Source of the DNA: Isochrysis galbana
Lineage: Eukaryota; Haptophyta; Isochrysidales; Isochrysidaceae
Length of the DNA stretch: 64,000 bases
Direction: 5' to 3'
NCBI GenBank assembly: GCA_018136815.1
Contig: CM030945.1
Span: forward strand, 1,742,091-1,806,090
Shown: positions 8,725-19,557 of the stretch, in pieces
Position numbering within the stretch: the stretch's first letter is position 1
How the letters are laid out: each line of letters opens with the position of its first letter
Made by a program: the position numbers and the translations under genes
The notes under the pieces: generated by a model
Seen by the model: only the letters and a program-made list of their open reading frames with translations
The model's database searches: none
What the model was told of the DNA's origin: nothing

Positions 8725-10042
8725 TGTCGCATTCATCCCAGATGATGCGATTTCCAGGCTCTTGATTCCAGGTCCTTCGCCGTGCGGCCACACGGTGAAG
8801 CTCAGGCATACCTAGGTTGGTAGGGTTCGTCCCTAGCGATCTAGAATTCGAGTTCTCGTTTCGTTCCTTCTAGCCTGTTTGTCAGGTCTAGATTCCAGGT
8901 TTCCTCCTTTCGGGTAATCTTGACCCAAAGGAGCCAGGTCGCCTGTCACTCGCTGCGCGCTTGTCTCAGGCTCTCAGGTTACCTTGTGAAGGCTTGTTTA
9001 GCTTCTTGCAAGGCTTGTTGTTTCTTGTTGGGTTCCGGTTCTTTCTTGGGACCTGCTGACTTTCGTTGTTGTCCAGGCCTGTTCTTCGTAGGTTCTGCTT
9101 GGCCTGGTTAGGGTTTCGTTGAATCCCCGCGTTCGGCGTTTGGCGTTGGCGTTCGGAAATTTCCTCTCACATTCCCTAGGTCCGCTACCCTTGGCTTGTA
9201 GGTCCTTGCTTCTTTCTTCTCGGTCAAGGTTTTGGCGAGCGAGTCGGTTGCTCTAGCCGCTCGAGATTTGAGGTTTAATTTGCCATCTCCCCTTGGAGAT
9301 CGGTGTAGGTTCGCTTCCTAGGTGAGGGAATCTTTCCCCTTGATGCAAGTTACATGCAAGCCTTGGCCCCTTTGGTGTTTCTTCCCCTTGGTTACTACTC
9401 AGGGTTGTTCGTTAGAAGCGTCTAGAAGGTTCACGCTCAACGGCAAGATTTATTCGGTCGTGAAGACATCTCGTTGCGATCTGTATCCAAAGTGATCGCC
9501 GTGGTCGCGCGACATGACGCTCCCCTTCGGACTCTCCGCTACGTGGGAAGTTACAACGGAGACACGCTCCGGCCGTCGCTGCGGAGTCTCTCTCTCGCTC
9601 TCTCTCTCCGTCTCTCGCGACGTGTTTGAGTTATCGGTGATTTGGGGTCGCGGTTGCTTGATAATTTGCTTTGTTTGGGTGAATGATTCCGGTGTGTTCG
9701 TGAGTCGGTGTATCCTGTTGTTCTCAGGCTCTTTGTCCGTCGTTGTTCGCTGCGTCGCTGCACTCAAGCAGCCTAGGCTCCCTCCCTGAGGGAAGAGTTC
9801 TTTGTAGGTCTAACAATCTCTTAAAGCCCAACACACTAGGGCCGCTAGGAGCGCCTCGCCGCCCCACAGTCCTTCGTTCGCCGTTCGTTCCCTGTCCATA
9901 CACCCGAATGGGGTTGCCCGACCCAGTCCAGAATTTCATTCACCCGACTCCCGGTGGGGAGGAGGGACAAAGCGCCGCGCTAGCCGCCGGTGCCGCTCGC
10001 GACGGAGTGGCTCAGAGCCCTCCGGTAGCGCTCGACTCGACA
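8725..10042 (+). repeat. 3' LTR of chromovirus A, including a Gag N-terminal coding stretch
   Basis: It begins TGTCGCATTC after the polypurine tract and ends CTCGACTCGACA, giving TGTCG...CGACA ends. Parts of it recur inverted at 22419-22793 and in the LTR at 21601. An ATG at 9908 opens MGLPDPVQNF and reaches the final ACA in phase after 45 codons, including SAALAAGAAR. That segment matches the ALAAG(A/S) core found before the ends of the other LTRs in this window. Normally the 3' copy is not translated; the same sequence in the 5' LTR would start Gag. The 3' border is inferred from the terminal repeat and from parallels with the other LTRs. Confidence 0.72.
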
Positions 10043-11142
10043 AAGTGGCCGCCGCTGCTTGGCTCACGGAAGTCTACCGCCTCCCGCACCGTCATGTACC
10101 GATGCACATCGCGCCGTGCCCATGCACGGCGTGCACCGATGTGATTAGCGAAGAAGCTTTGACGGCCTCTCTCTCTTATAATTTTAACAAGATCTAATGT
10201 TAAACAACTACAATACAACTGTGGACATTTGATCGCTCAATTCTACTGATGTCCCACTATTGACGGAACGACACCTTAAAGCTAACGTTCGCCTTTATTC
10301 ATTTCGTAATTTCAAGTCGTGCGAAGAACTCCTTGGAATGTAGGTCTTCCCGCGACGGAGCTGGCGGTAGAGCGGTAGATCTTTTAGTGGTGGGGCTCTA
10401 TCATCGCTACTGCGGGCTTCCGCTAGTTCCTTCTCTACACGACGAGCTGACGAGCTATCTATGACGTTTCGGCCCCTGTTTCACGAGCCGAATGTTCAGC
10501 CTCGCGGCTTCTAGTTCCAAGCCGGACTGTATTGAACTCTCCTTTGAAGAAGGGAGTGGAGCCCCGGGAGACTTCAACCCGAACGGTTCGAGAACAGAAG
10601 CAGAAACAGACGGGCGTGACGAGCGGTAAGGAGGGCAGAGATATGAATTCCGCCCAACATCCAACATGCAATATGTTGACCGCCCTGCTACATATATAAT
10701 AATCAATGTTATATCCTAGCCAACCCCACTAGCTAATTGGACACAACTTTTCCGTCCCGGAATCCCACCATGCCTGACGAGCCAGGTGTCCGAGTGCTAC
10801 CGGGGGAAGGGGACACTGCCCCCTCCCCTCGATATTTGTCCTCCCCCCAGTGCACGCACCGACCCCGCGCACCCCAGCACGTCCTCTCCTCGAGTCCACG
10901 CTGGGGGAAAACCCCTTTCGGGTAAAAACAACGCAGGGGGGGGGGGCACTCGTGAATGGGAGCCCAGAAGCGCTAATCTCTCCTCGCCGAAGCGAGTGGT
11001 CGCGGCGAGCCGCGGCCCTTCCCTCCTGGTTCTAGTGCCCCCGTCTTCTCTTACCCAAACGGGGTGAGAAGACACGTAAACGCCGGAGGGGAGAGCTGCC
11101 ACTCCCCCCTCCCCTCCCTCTTCCCTCTTCCTCCTCTCTTCC
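10043..11142. other. Intergenic region without supported gene
   Basis: No convincing coding sequence. Two short shared blocks, GACCGCCCTGCTACA and ACATGCAATATGT, occur near 10665-10690 and again near 11561-11590, hinting at remnants of one repeat. Open frames here are short, proline-rich and lack family motifs. Confidence 0.5.
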
Positions 11143-11310
11143 TTGCGGCTCTGGCCCATGGCGCGCGCCTGCGGCCCCTCTTCAGGTCCCCAGGAGGCCT
11201 GCAGGGGCCTGGGAGCACAGCTCAGGGGGCAGGTGAGGCTGGGGCATGGCCCTGGCCCCTCCTGCCTCTCCCTCGCTGGCTCTCGAGCCCCTGCCGGTCG
11301 ACAGGAGCTG
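11143..11310. repeat. Inverted repeat copy 1 (partner at 16919-17095)
   Basis: The reverse complement of this GC-rich stretch matches 16919-17095. Shared segments include GCCAGCGAGGGAGAGGCAGG, the CCAGCCTC..CTGCCCC..TGAG core and GCCGCAGGCGCG. Both copies lie beside a GTCGAC site. The partner directly abuts the end of the 9-bp satellite, so the element was probably duplicated in inverse orientation around the array. No coding function is apparent. Confidence 0.65.
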
Positions 11311-12525
11311 GCTGGGGGCTCCTGATCAGGGGGGCCCAGGGGGAGGAGGGGTTGGTCAGAGCGAGAAGCAGGCCAACGTGGGCCAGGGCGTGCGATCTGT
11401 GCCCGACTCTCAAGGAGAGTCTGGGCAGTCTGGGTGAGTCCCCCCTACATGCCAAGAGGCAGCGCAGGGGGGTGGATGGTTCTCGCCCCCCATGAGGGGA
11501 GTCGAGAGAGTGGGGGGGGCGCGAGGCCCCCCTCCATGGCGACCAATCATAAGATTAGTGTGACCGCCCTGCTACAACATGCAATATGTCTACCGTCCCT
11601 CTCTCGGACATTCAGCGCCGGTAGCGAGCAGGGAGAGCGGGTGAGGGGTGGGGTTGGGGGGGGGCGCCGGCGCGCAGAAGAGGTGGGGGGGTGCGTTGTC
11701 AGCGCCGGGCGGTGCGGCGGCGAAGAATCTGAAACGATCTTTGTCAAGACTTGCGTAAAGCAATGGTGTACTGTGTAATTTCAAATTTTCACCATTTTTC
11801 TATTTTCGCGGATTATCATATTTACAGTAGCGAGTGCGCCTCGTTCACTTGCCGAGGACGCAAGACGGATTTGACACAGGGGCCAATAGCTCTATCGGTT
11901 GGTCCAATTCTCATCCCACCGCTGCTCGTCCTCCGCCGCCACCCCCTTCCTCCGCTTGCGGCTCCGCACTTGTGATCGCCTCTTGAGGGCGAGCACCAAA
12001 TGCTTTCGCACAGCCAATCTATCGAATCTACGCCGCGGGAAAGCGCATTTCGGACGCTTTCGACACACCCCTTGGCCGAGGCAATATGAGAGAATGTTCA
12101 AAGTCACGCGTGCACGGCATGTCCATGATGTACTGCAGTGGGAGACCTCACTTCCACTCCGATCGGACAACTAGTACGCAGCATGGCTTTACTCAAAGCG
12201 CGGCTCGCGCTATCGGCCGAGCTGCGGCCTCATAGCAGCCAATGCTATCGTCCATCAGTGAATTGCGAACTGCCATGTGCAGAACGCACAAACGGAAGTC
12301 GTCGAGTGACCGTGCAACGCACAGCACTCACAAGTGAAGTGACGCCCGGTCCGGCCGCCCAATTCGACACTCCGCAGCACAGCGGCCACTTCCCGAGATT
12401 ATACACTTCAATCGGAGCCACGGCCTTGAGAGCAGGCAACAAGCAGGAGATACCGCGCATCAATGGGGCCAAAGATGACAAAATGCGATGAGTGGTAATG
12501 CCGTTGGCAGAAGCAAGCAGGGCAT
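11311..12525. other. Intergenic region without supported gene
   Basis: Contains CCCCTCCATGGCGACCAAT near 11528, a motif also seen near 23310 and 23897. No open frame shows a recognisable domain. The part next to 12526 is presumably the 3' untranslated and downstream region of the minus-strand desaturase gene. Confidence 0.45.
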
Positions 12526-13893
12526 TCATCGCTCATCGCATGCGGCACCGATTGCCCGTGCTAAGTGACCTTCGGTTGCCGCTGCAAGGTGGGTACCCCA
12601 TAGCATGTCGCACCTGCGAGTTCGACGCGAGGGGAACACATTACGGAGCCCTGGGCTGTGCCGCGCCGAAGCAGGCGAGCGCATGCACCACTGCGAATGA
12701 TCAGCTAAGACTGGGCCAGTTCGAGGGGTCCGGCAGGGAGGTCAAGCAGTTGCGGGAGCCGGCGTGCGGATACCATGGCATGAAGAGTGCAAAGTTGCCC
12801 TTGAAGTGGGTGTGGTGAGCGGTGTGGTATGCCGCGGAATAGAAGATGGGCGACAGGATTTTGCTTCGAATCCACCTGAGCGAAGCCGGCCCACGGCGCT
12901 CATTGGCGATGTGTGGAGTGCGATCACTGTGCACCCATCCGCCGAGCGCCGTCTCGCTGCAACTGCAGCTTACCATAGGGGCATGAACTCGTAGTTGGCG
13001 TGACCAAGAGCGTTGGGCAGATCAACCATCAAGGCGACGGCGGTGGAGTAGTAGAGGTAGGAGCCGTGCCCGGAGAGCGCGACGCCGAGGATTGGCAAAG
13101 CAAAGAGCACGTCGTAGAAGAGGTGCTCGAGCGGCAAGAAGCAGATGGACGTGAGGGGTCGCACACGGATCTGCGGCACGGGCTCGTTGGAGAACTCGCG
13201 CTAGGACAGCGCGCGAGCACGCTAGGTAACACGCAGAGCCCTCGCACCGAACGGGCATTCGATTGGCACGACCCCTCGTGCACTAATGGGCTGCTACGAG
13301 GTCGTCTCACCGAAAGGTGGTGGTGCGAGTGGAGCTGGCGGTAGAGCCGGCCATTGTGCGCGATACGGTGTGCCCAATAGTAGATGGGCTCTACCTGGGG
13401 TACGCACACCGGGCGGCAAGAGTTGTAAGCGACGCGGCCGCCTCAGAGCGGAGGCGCGGGCGATGCATCGGCACACCAGCACAATGTGTACAGCCATGGC
13501 CCACAGCCAGCCGCTATGATCCCATAGCGGCAGCTCGCTCGGATCGCCGAGCACGCCTAGGCTGAAGAGGAGGCGTAGCTCGAAGGCCGAGGCGACGAGC
13601 GAGCCAATAGTCGTGCCGAAGGCCTCTTCGCGCGCCACCTGCGGCGCCGAGACGGGCGCAGCCGAGAAGCACTTGGAGCGGAAGAGCCCTGCGCACGGGG
13701 CAGCCAAGCCGAGCACGGAGGGGGAGTGAGAGGGCGTATCTGCCGGGTGCCTAGGTGGAAGGCGGAAGAAAAGGCGCGTGGGCAAGGTCCGGGGGCAGCG
13801 CAGCGGGGTTAAGATGTTGCGGGGGAAGGAGAAAGAGAGGTTGGGGGAAGGGTGGAGTGTCATGAGCGCGAGAGGCGCTACGAGGGCTTGCAT
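12526..13893 (-). CDS. Sterol desaturase / fatty acid hydroxylase superfamily protein (five exons)
   Basis: Exons on the minus strand: 13893-13477, 13394-13311, 13200-12974, 12863-12774 and 12613-12526. All introns are GT-AG and phases close to 906 nt (301 aa). The protein carries the three histidine boxes of the di-iron membrane hydroxylases: HRIAH (with YYWAHRIAHN), HSHHH, and HTAHHTHFKGN near the C-terminus. Typical intervening motifs such as RPLTSICFLPLEHLFYD, LGHANYEF and CDMLWGT are present. The N-terminal ~90 residues are Ser/Pro/Ala-rich and may be a targeting leader; hydrophobic helices follow. The family uses O2 to hydroxylate or desaturate sterols or fatty acids in membranes; the substrate cannot be told from sequence. 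The short first intron (82 nt) is the least certain junction, and Met at 13893 was chosen as the first ATG. Confidence 0.82.
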
Positions 13894-13907
13894 CGTCCCC
13901 CTCACCC

Positions 13908-14040
13908 TCTCCCTCCCTCCCTCCCTCCATCTTCCTCTCTCTATTTCTCTCTTTCGATCTCCCTCTCACCCTTTCTCTCTCTCTGTCTCTCCCACCCCCC
14001 CCACCCCTCCCCCACCCCCAGCCCTCTCTCTCTCTCCTGC
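13908..14040. repeat. CT-rich low-complexity tract
   Basis: CTCCCTCCCTCC and CTCTCT stretches begin about 15 bp from the desaturase start and lead toward the satellite. The coding strand of that gene is therefore GA-rich here. It may serve as promoter or 5' UTR sequence. Confidence 0.6.
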
Positions 14041-14231
14041 ATCCGAGAGCCTCTGCACTGCCCAGAGCATCGAGCAGCGAGAGGAGAGGTGGAGCAGGCA
14101 GAGCGCGCTGCTGGCGGAGAGAGGCATCACGCGGCCGTCCTCGCCTTCTCGCTCCCTTCGTCTCTTCCCGACGCCCGGCCCCCAACCACCGCCACCCCTT
14201 CTCGGCCGTCCTCTCTTCTCCCTCCCCCCGA

Positions 14232-16911
14232 TCTCTCTACTCTCTCTACTCTCTCTACTCTCTCTACTCTCTCTACTCTCTCTACTCTCTCTACTCTCTC
14301 TACTCTCTCTACCTCTCTCTACTCTCTCTACTCTCTCTACTCTCTCTACTCTCTCTACTCTCTCTACTCTCTCTACTCTCTCTACTCTCTCTCTCTCTAC
14401 TCTCTCTACTCTCTCTACTCTCTCTACTCTCTCTCTCTCTCTACTCTCTCTACTCTCTCTACTCTCTCTACTCCTCCTCCCTACTCTCTCTACTCTCTCT
14501 ACTCTCTCTACTCTCTCTACTCTCTCTACTCTCTCTACTCTCTCTACTCTCTCTACTCTCTCTCTCTCTACTCTCTCTACTCTCTCTACTCTCTCTACTC
14601 TCTCTACTTCTCTTTCTTACTCTCTCTACTCTCTCTACTCTCTCTACTCTCTCTACTCCTCCTCTTACTCTCTCTACTCTCTCTACTCTCTCTACTCTCT
14701 CTACTCTCTCTACTCTCTCTACTCCTCTACTCTCTCTACTCTCTTACTCTCTCTACTCTCTCTACTCTCTCTACTCTCTCTACTCTCTCTACTCTCTCTA
14801 CTCTCTCTACTCTCTCTACTCTCTCTACTCTCTCTACTCTCTTCTACTCTCTCTACTCTCTCTACTCTCTCTACTCTCTCTACTCTCTCTACTCTCTCTA
14901 CTCTCTCTACTCTCTCTACTCTCTCTACTCTCTCTACTCTCTCTACTCTCTTCTCTCTACTCTCTCTACTCTCTCTACTCTCTCTACTCTCTCTACTCTC
15001 TCTACTCTCTCTCTCTCTCTCTTCTCTCTTCTCTCTTACTCTCTCTACTCTCTCTACTCTCTCTACTCTCTCTACTCTCTCTACTCTCTCTACTCTCTCT
15101 ACTCTCTCTACTCTCTCTACTCTCTCTACTCTCTCTACTCTCTCTACTCTCTCTACTCTCTCTACTCTCTCTTCTCTCTCTACTCCTCCCTCTCTACTCT
15201 CTCTACTCTCTCTACTCTCTCTACTCTCTCTACTCTCTCTACTCTCTCTACTCTCTCTACTCTCTCTACTCTCTCTACTCTCTCTACTCTCTCTACTCTC
15301 TCTACTCTCTCTACTCTCTCTACTCTCTCTACTCTCTCTACCTCTCTCTCTCTACTCTCTCTACTCTCTCTACTCTCTCTACTCTCTCTACTCTCTCTAC
15401 TCTCTCTACTCTCTCTACTCTCTCTACTCTCTCTACTCTCTCTACTTCTCTTCTACTCTCTCTACTCTCTCTACTCTCTCTACTCTCTCTACTCTCTCTA
15501 CTCTCTCTACTCTCTCTTCTCTCTCTACTCTCTCTACTCTCTCTACTCTCTCTACTCTCTCTACTCTCTCTACTCTCTCTACTCTCTCTACTCTCTCTAC
15601 TCTCTCTACTCTCTCTACTCTCTCTACTCTCTCTACTCTCTCTACTCTCTCTACTCTCTCTACTCTCTCTACTCTCTCTACTCTCTCTACTCTCTCTACT
15701 CTCTCTACTCTCTCTACTCTCTCTACTCTCTCTACTCTCTCTCTTCTACTCTCTCTACTCTCTCTACTCTCTCTACTCTCTCTACTCTCTCTACTCTCTC
15801 TACTCTCTCTACTCTCTCTACTTTCTCTTCTACTCTCTCTACTCTCTCTACTCTCTCTACTCTCTCTACTCTCTCTACTCTCTCTACTCTCTCTACTCTC
15901 TCTACTCTCTCTACTCTCTCTACTCTCTCTACTCTCTCTACTCTCTCTACTCTCTCTACTCTCTCTACTCTCTCTACTCTCTCTACTCTCTCTACTCTCT
16001 CTACTCTCTCTACTTCTTTCTCTCTACTCTCTCTACTCTCTCTACTCTCTCTACTCTCTCTACTCTCTCTACTCTCTCTACTCTCTCTACTCTCTCTACT
16101 CTCTCTACTCTCTCTACTCTCTCTACTCTCTCTACTCTCTCTACTCTCTCTACTCTCTCTACTCTCTCTACTCTCTCTACTCTCTCTACTCTCTCTACTC
16201 TCTCTACTCTCTCTACTCTCTCTACTCTCTCTACTCTCTCTCTCTCTACTCTCTCTACTCTCTCTACTCTCTCTCTCTCTACTCTCTCTACTCTCTCTAC
16301 TCTCTCTACTCTCTCTACTCTCTCTACTCTCTCTACTCTCTCTACTCTCTCTACTCTCTCTACTCTCTCTACTCTCTCTACTCTCTCTACTCTCTCTACT
16401 CTCTCTACTCTCTCTACTCTCTCTACTCTCTCTACTCTCTTCTACTCTCTCTACTCTCTCTACTCTCTCTACTCTCTCTACTCTCTCTACTCTCTCTACT
16501 CTCTCTACTCTCTCTACTCTCTCTACTCTCTCTACTCTCTCTACTCTCTCTACTCTCTCTACTCTCTCTACTCTCTCCTCTACTCTCTCTACTCTCTCTA
16601 CTCTCTCTACTCTCTCTACTCTCTCTACTCTCTCTACTCTCTCTACTCTCTCTACTCTCTCTACTCTCTCTACTCTCTCTACTCTCTCTACTCTCTCTAC
16701 TCTCTCTACTCTCTCTACTCTCTCTCCTCTCTCTACTCTCTCTACTCTCTCTACTCTCTCTACTCTCTCTACTCTCTCTACTCTCTCTACTCTCTCTACT
16801 CTCTCTACTCTCTCTACTTCTCTACTCTCTCTACTTCTTCTCTTTACTCTCTCTACTCTCTCTACTCTCTCTACTCTCTCTACTCTCTCTACTCTCTCTA
16901 CTCTCTCTACC
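14232..16911. repeat. Large tandem array of the 9-bp unit ACTCTCTCT
   Basis: About 2.7 kb of near-perfect ACTCTCTCT repeats, broken by occasional slips (extra CT, TTCT, CCTCC) that shift the phase. Because the unit is 9 bp it contains no stop in five of the six frames, giving spurious ORFs of TLS, SLY, LLS, RES or ERV repeats. Homogeneity suggests ongoing unequal exchange or slippage. The right end abuts GC-rich sequence at 16912 that is an inverted copy of 11143-11310. Confidence 0.97.
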
Positions 16912-16918
16912 CCCCTGG

Positions 16919-17095
16919 TCGACAGGCAGACAGGTGCAGCGTGGGGGCCCCAGAGGCTCGGGAGCGCCAGCGAGGGAGAGGCAGGGGAGGCCAGGGCCCA
17001 GCCCCAGCCTCCTCTGCCCCTTGAGCTGGCCTCCAGGAGCCTCCAGGGGCCGCCAGAGGGCAGCTGGAGGCCTGCCGCAGGCGCGCCATCGCGCG
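16919..17095. repeat. Inverted repeat copy 2 (partner at 11143-11310)
   Basis: Matches the reverse complement of 11143-11310 (see that entry). It lies between the two satellite arrays. The sequence from 17096 to 17447 that follows shows no gene; it contains G-runs and a possible TATA-like AT segment near 17430. Confidence 0.62.
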
Positions 17096-17447
17096 TGCCG
17101 CAGGAGAGGGGAGAGAGAGCGCGGAGAAGGGGGTGGGCACGAGCGAGAGCTCCGCCCACCGGAAAATCGGTAAGTCTCGCGCCTGTTTACAGGATAAGAC
17201 GAGACAGAGTCGGCCGCCGACTCGGAGACACAGGAGGAAGGGGGGGAAAGATCACCGGGGGGGGGGCGCGGGCCACCGGACCATATCTAAGCCCTCCACC
17301 CCAATCCCCCTAGTAGTGTACGGGGGGAGCCGCCTGATGGCGGGGGGAGAAGGGCCGGGGAATGGGGGTGTAGAGAGTATGCTACGTGCTACTTGTAGCG
17401 GGTAGTGGTTCCATTCGCCGCGAGTGCGGTAAGAATATTAAAAGGTT

Positions 17448-17748
17448 TTTTTCTCTCTCTACTCTCTCTACTCTCTCTACTCTCTCTACTCTCTCTACTC
17501 TCTCTACTCTCTCTACTCTCTCTACTCTCTCTACTCTCTCTACTCTCTCTACTCTCTCTACTCTCTCTACTCTCTCTACTCTCTCTACTCTCTCTACTCT
17601 CCCTACTCTCTCTACTCTCTCTACTCTTTCTACTCTCTCTACTCTCTCTACTCTCTCTACTCTCTCTACTCTCTCTACTCTCTCTACTCTCTCTACTCTC
17701 TCTACTCTCTCTACTCTCTCTACTCTCTCTACTCTCTCTACTCTCTCT
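17448..17748. repeat. Second ACTCTCTCT array, flanked by T and A runs
   Basis: About 300 bp of the same 9-bp unit as 14232-16911, with two single-base variants near 17601 and 17628. On the left it follows AAAAGGTTTTTTT and on the right it passes into CTCTCTAAAAAAAAA. The sharp T-run and A-run borders differ from the large array and suggest separate seeding. Confidence 0.95.
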
Positions 17749-17759
17749 AAAAAAAAATC

Positions 17760-18179
17760 TTCTTAAAAAACCCCGCTACGTGTGCGGCGTGAGGCAGTGT
17801 GCTAGTGTACCTCCCTACTACCCAACCTTAACCCCTAACAACCCCCTCCCCCTTCCCCAGTTCCCTCATTAGCGGTTGTAGGAGAGGTGGTTGTGTCGGC
17901 CTGGGCTTGCTGTAGTTGATTGAAGTCCTGCAGCTGGTGCTTTCTAAGTACCCGGATAGGCGAATGGACGGTGTTTGTCACTTCTTGACATTGTTGATGC
18001 CATTGTGCACTTTGCGCCCGTTCCGAGCTCATAAAATGTGGTTTCTGGTCTCCGGAACTCCGGCTGACTGAGGCTCGCTTGGCTTTAGTACATTGTGTTT
18101 TTAGGTGAGTGGGGTGTGGCGTGCGTCGTCGTCATGTATCGCGTTCCCCTCCATCTTCTCTCTCTCTTTCAAAAAAAAA
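17760..18179. other. Intergenic region without supported gene
   Basis: A minus-strand frame at 17835-18032 (65 residues, Gln-rich) has no recognised domain and no paralogue here. Nothing else stands out. Confidence 0.4.
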
Positions 18180-18400
18180 ATCTTGATGTCCTCACCCCAC
18201 GCGCGGCTGTGCACAAACTCTCTCGCAGCCACGCCCGCACCCCTTCCCACTCCCTCCACCCGCCTCGCGGCTATTCCCCTCGTGCACTACGTAGGGGCTC
18301 GGTGAACGGGGCTTCTCGATGGCAGGCGGCGTGTCCCGGTCCCCGGCGGTCTAGTCCCCTCCTCCCTCTTGCGCCGCCGGGCTACCGGTTTCTGGTTGGC
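18180..18400 (+). repeat. Diverged interspersed repeat, copy 1 (other copy 22800-23030)
   Basis: Shares an ordered series of blocks with 22800-23030: GCCCGCACCCCTT, CGCCT(C/T)GCGGCT, CCCCTCGTGC, TAGGGGCTC and GGCAGGCGGCGTG. Both copies follow an A-run (AAAAAATCTT or AAAAAACCTTCTT). No coding potential is evident. Confidence 0.7.
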
Positions 18401-19190
18401 ATGGATCTTTTTCTCGCGTCGCGCTTGCCTTAAGATGTGTCGTGGTGGGCGATTTCACTCTCTTTCAAGAATGTGCCCCGAGTGAGACTTTCCAAGATCA
18501 AGCTCGAGCTTGATGCGTCAAGGATACGCTATTGCAATGCTCGCAAGGTGTGTGTTTGCGTGCAAGTCCCAGCGCTCACGCGATGTGCAACGTCCACATC
18601 CAGCCTGGCAGCTACGACTCAACTCGCAAGCACGGAGACGCACAGCTGCCCTAGAGGCAGCTCGCTAATGTGCCTAGAAGCAGCACGCTAATGCACACAC
18701 GTGTCGCGACTTATGGACATGCACACATGAGAGGGCACAGAGAAGGTTCCACCGTGCGTATCATACAACCCGCCTACCGGCATCATGTGAGGCGTCGTTC
18801 GCAATTTATGCACACTTGAGCACACCGAATGTACGCACTACCAGCATTCCAGCGACCTAGAGACAAGCCAGAGGAAGACCGAGGAATTCACTGAACCTAT
18901 AGAGTCAGCAATTGTTGAGATGGCAAAAGCGGTGAGAGAGCGAAGCGTTTCCGAGTATGAGCGGTACGGAAATGGCAGCTTCCCGGTGTGCATGTGTCAA
19001 GAGTATCCCCGCAGCCCCCTGCCATGCGCCCGGCGGTCGGAGGGTAGACGAGGTGCAGAGTACATCTCAAAGCAGTCGTCGAAAGTCACTGCCTTCGAGC
19101 ACTTGAGACATGCAGCACGTCCACCACAGCCATGAGTAGCTCGCCTCAGCAAGGGTTCGCCATCGTTTTCGCGCGCCCGGGTGGAAATCA
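18401..19190. other. Intergenic region without supported gene
   Basis: No conserved protein motif in any frame. TGCCTAGA(A/G)GCAGC(A/T)CGCTAATG-type duplications near 18650-18690 are very short. Probably the downstream region of the minus-strand gene at 19191. Confidence 0.4.
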
Positions 19191-19445
19191 TCATTGACCA
19201 ATCTGAAGGAGCTGCAGGAAGAAGTCGTAAATCGTCATGGCCCATTCAGGGATCGCAGCGACGACGGCCCGTAGGTACGTCTCAGCTAGCGCTCGTACCT
19301 CGGCAAACAATGTAGTGGTGAGAGCAGTCACTTCCTCCGCAAAAGTGAGGGTCTCTTCGAGACGCCTCTCTGTAGCAGCTGTGCCCGCAGGTGCAGCGGC
19401 TGCGACAGCAACAATGACGGCGAAGATGAAGATGGCGCGCGACAT
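19191..19445 (-). CDS. Small putative secreted protein (84 aa)
   Basis: An ATG at 19445 starts MSRAIFIFAVIVAVAAAAPAG, a clear signal-peptide profile with a likely cleavage after the Ala run. A short mature region follows, rich in Ala, Glu, Leu and Thr (EETLTFAEEVTALTT, then LRAVVAAIPEWAMTIYDFFLQLL) and suggestive of amphipathic helices. I do not recognise the family. The frame continues upstream into low-complexity Ser/Pro/Arg sequence over the GA tract, which I treat as non-coding. CAGGCAGGTACC just before the ATG could be a splice acceptor or simply 5' UTR. Low GC-tract bias in the coding part and a sensible signal peptide favour a real gene, but it could be one exon of a longer one. Confidence 0.45.
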   Translation of the reverse strand: MSRAIFIFAVIVAVAAAAPAGTAATERRLEETLTFAEEVTALTTTLFAEVRALAETYLRAVVAAIPEWAMTIYDFFLQLLQIGQ

Positions 19446-19557
19446 CAATGGTACCTGCCTGAGGGTCAAGAGGAGAAGAGAGTTTGGCGTGCTGTTCAGA
19501 AGGGACAAACAGAGGTGCCTTGCCCTGCGCTCCCGTCCCTGGAGAGGGCAGGGCTGA

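Noticed and set aside
8713-10144. Idea that a second chromovirus begins directly behind each LTR, because a Gag start follows
   Set aside because: In every case the Gag start ends exactly at a TG...CA-type LTR border (10042, 26450, 38573, 39076, 40412), so it is part of the LTR and not a tandem element.
13778-17313. Very long ORFs (over 1100 codons) of Leu/Ser/Thr/Tyr tripeptides on the plus strand and Arg-Val-Glu / Glu-Ser-Arg repeats on the minus strand
   Set aside because: They are produced by the stop-free 9-bp satellite ACTCTCTCT in several frames at once; no independent coding evidence.
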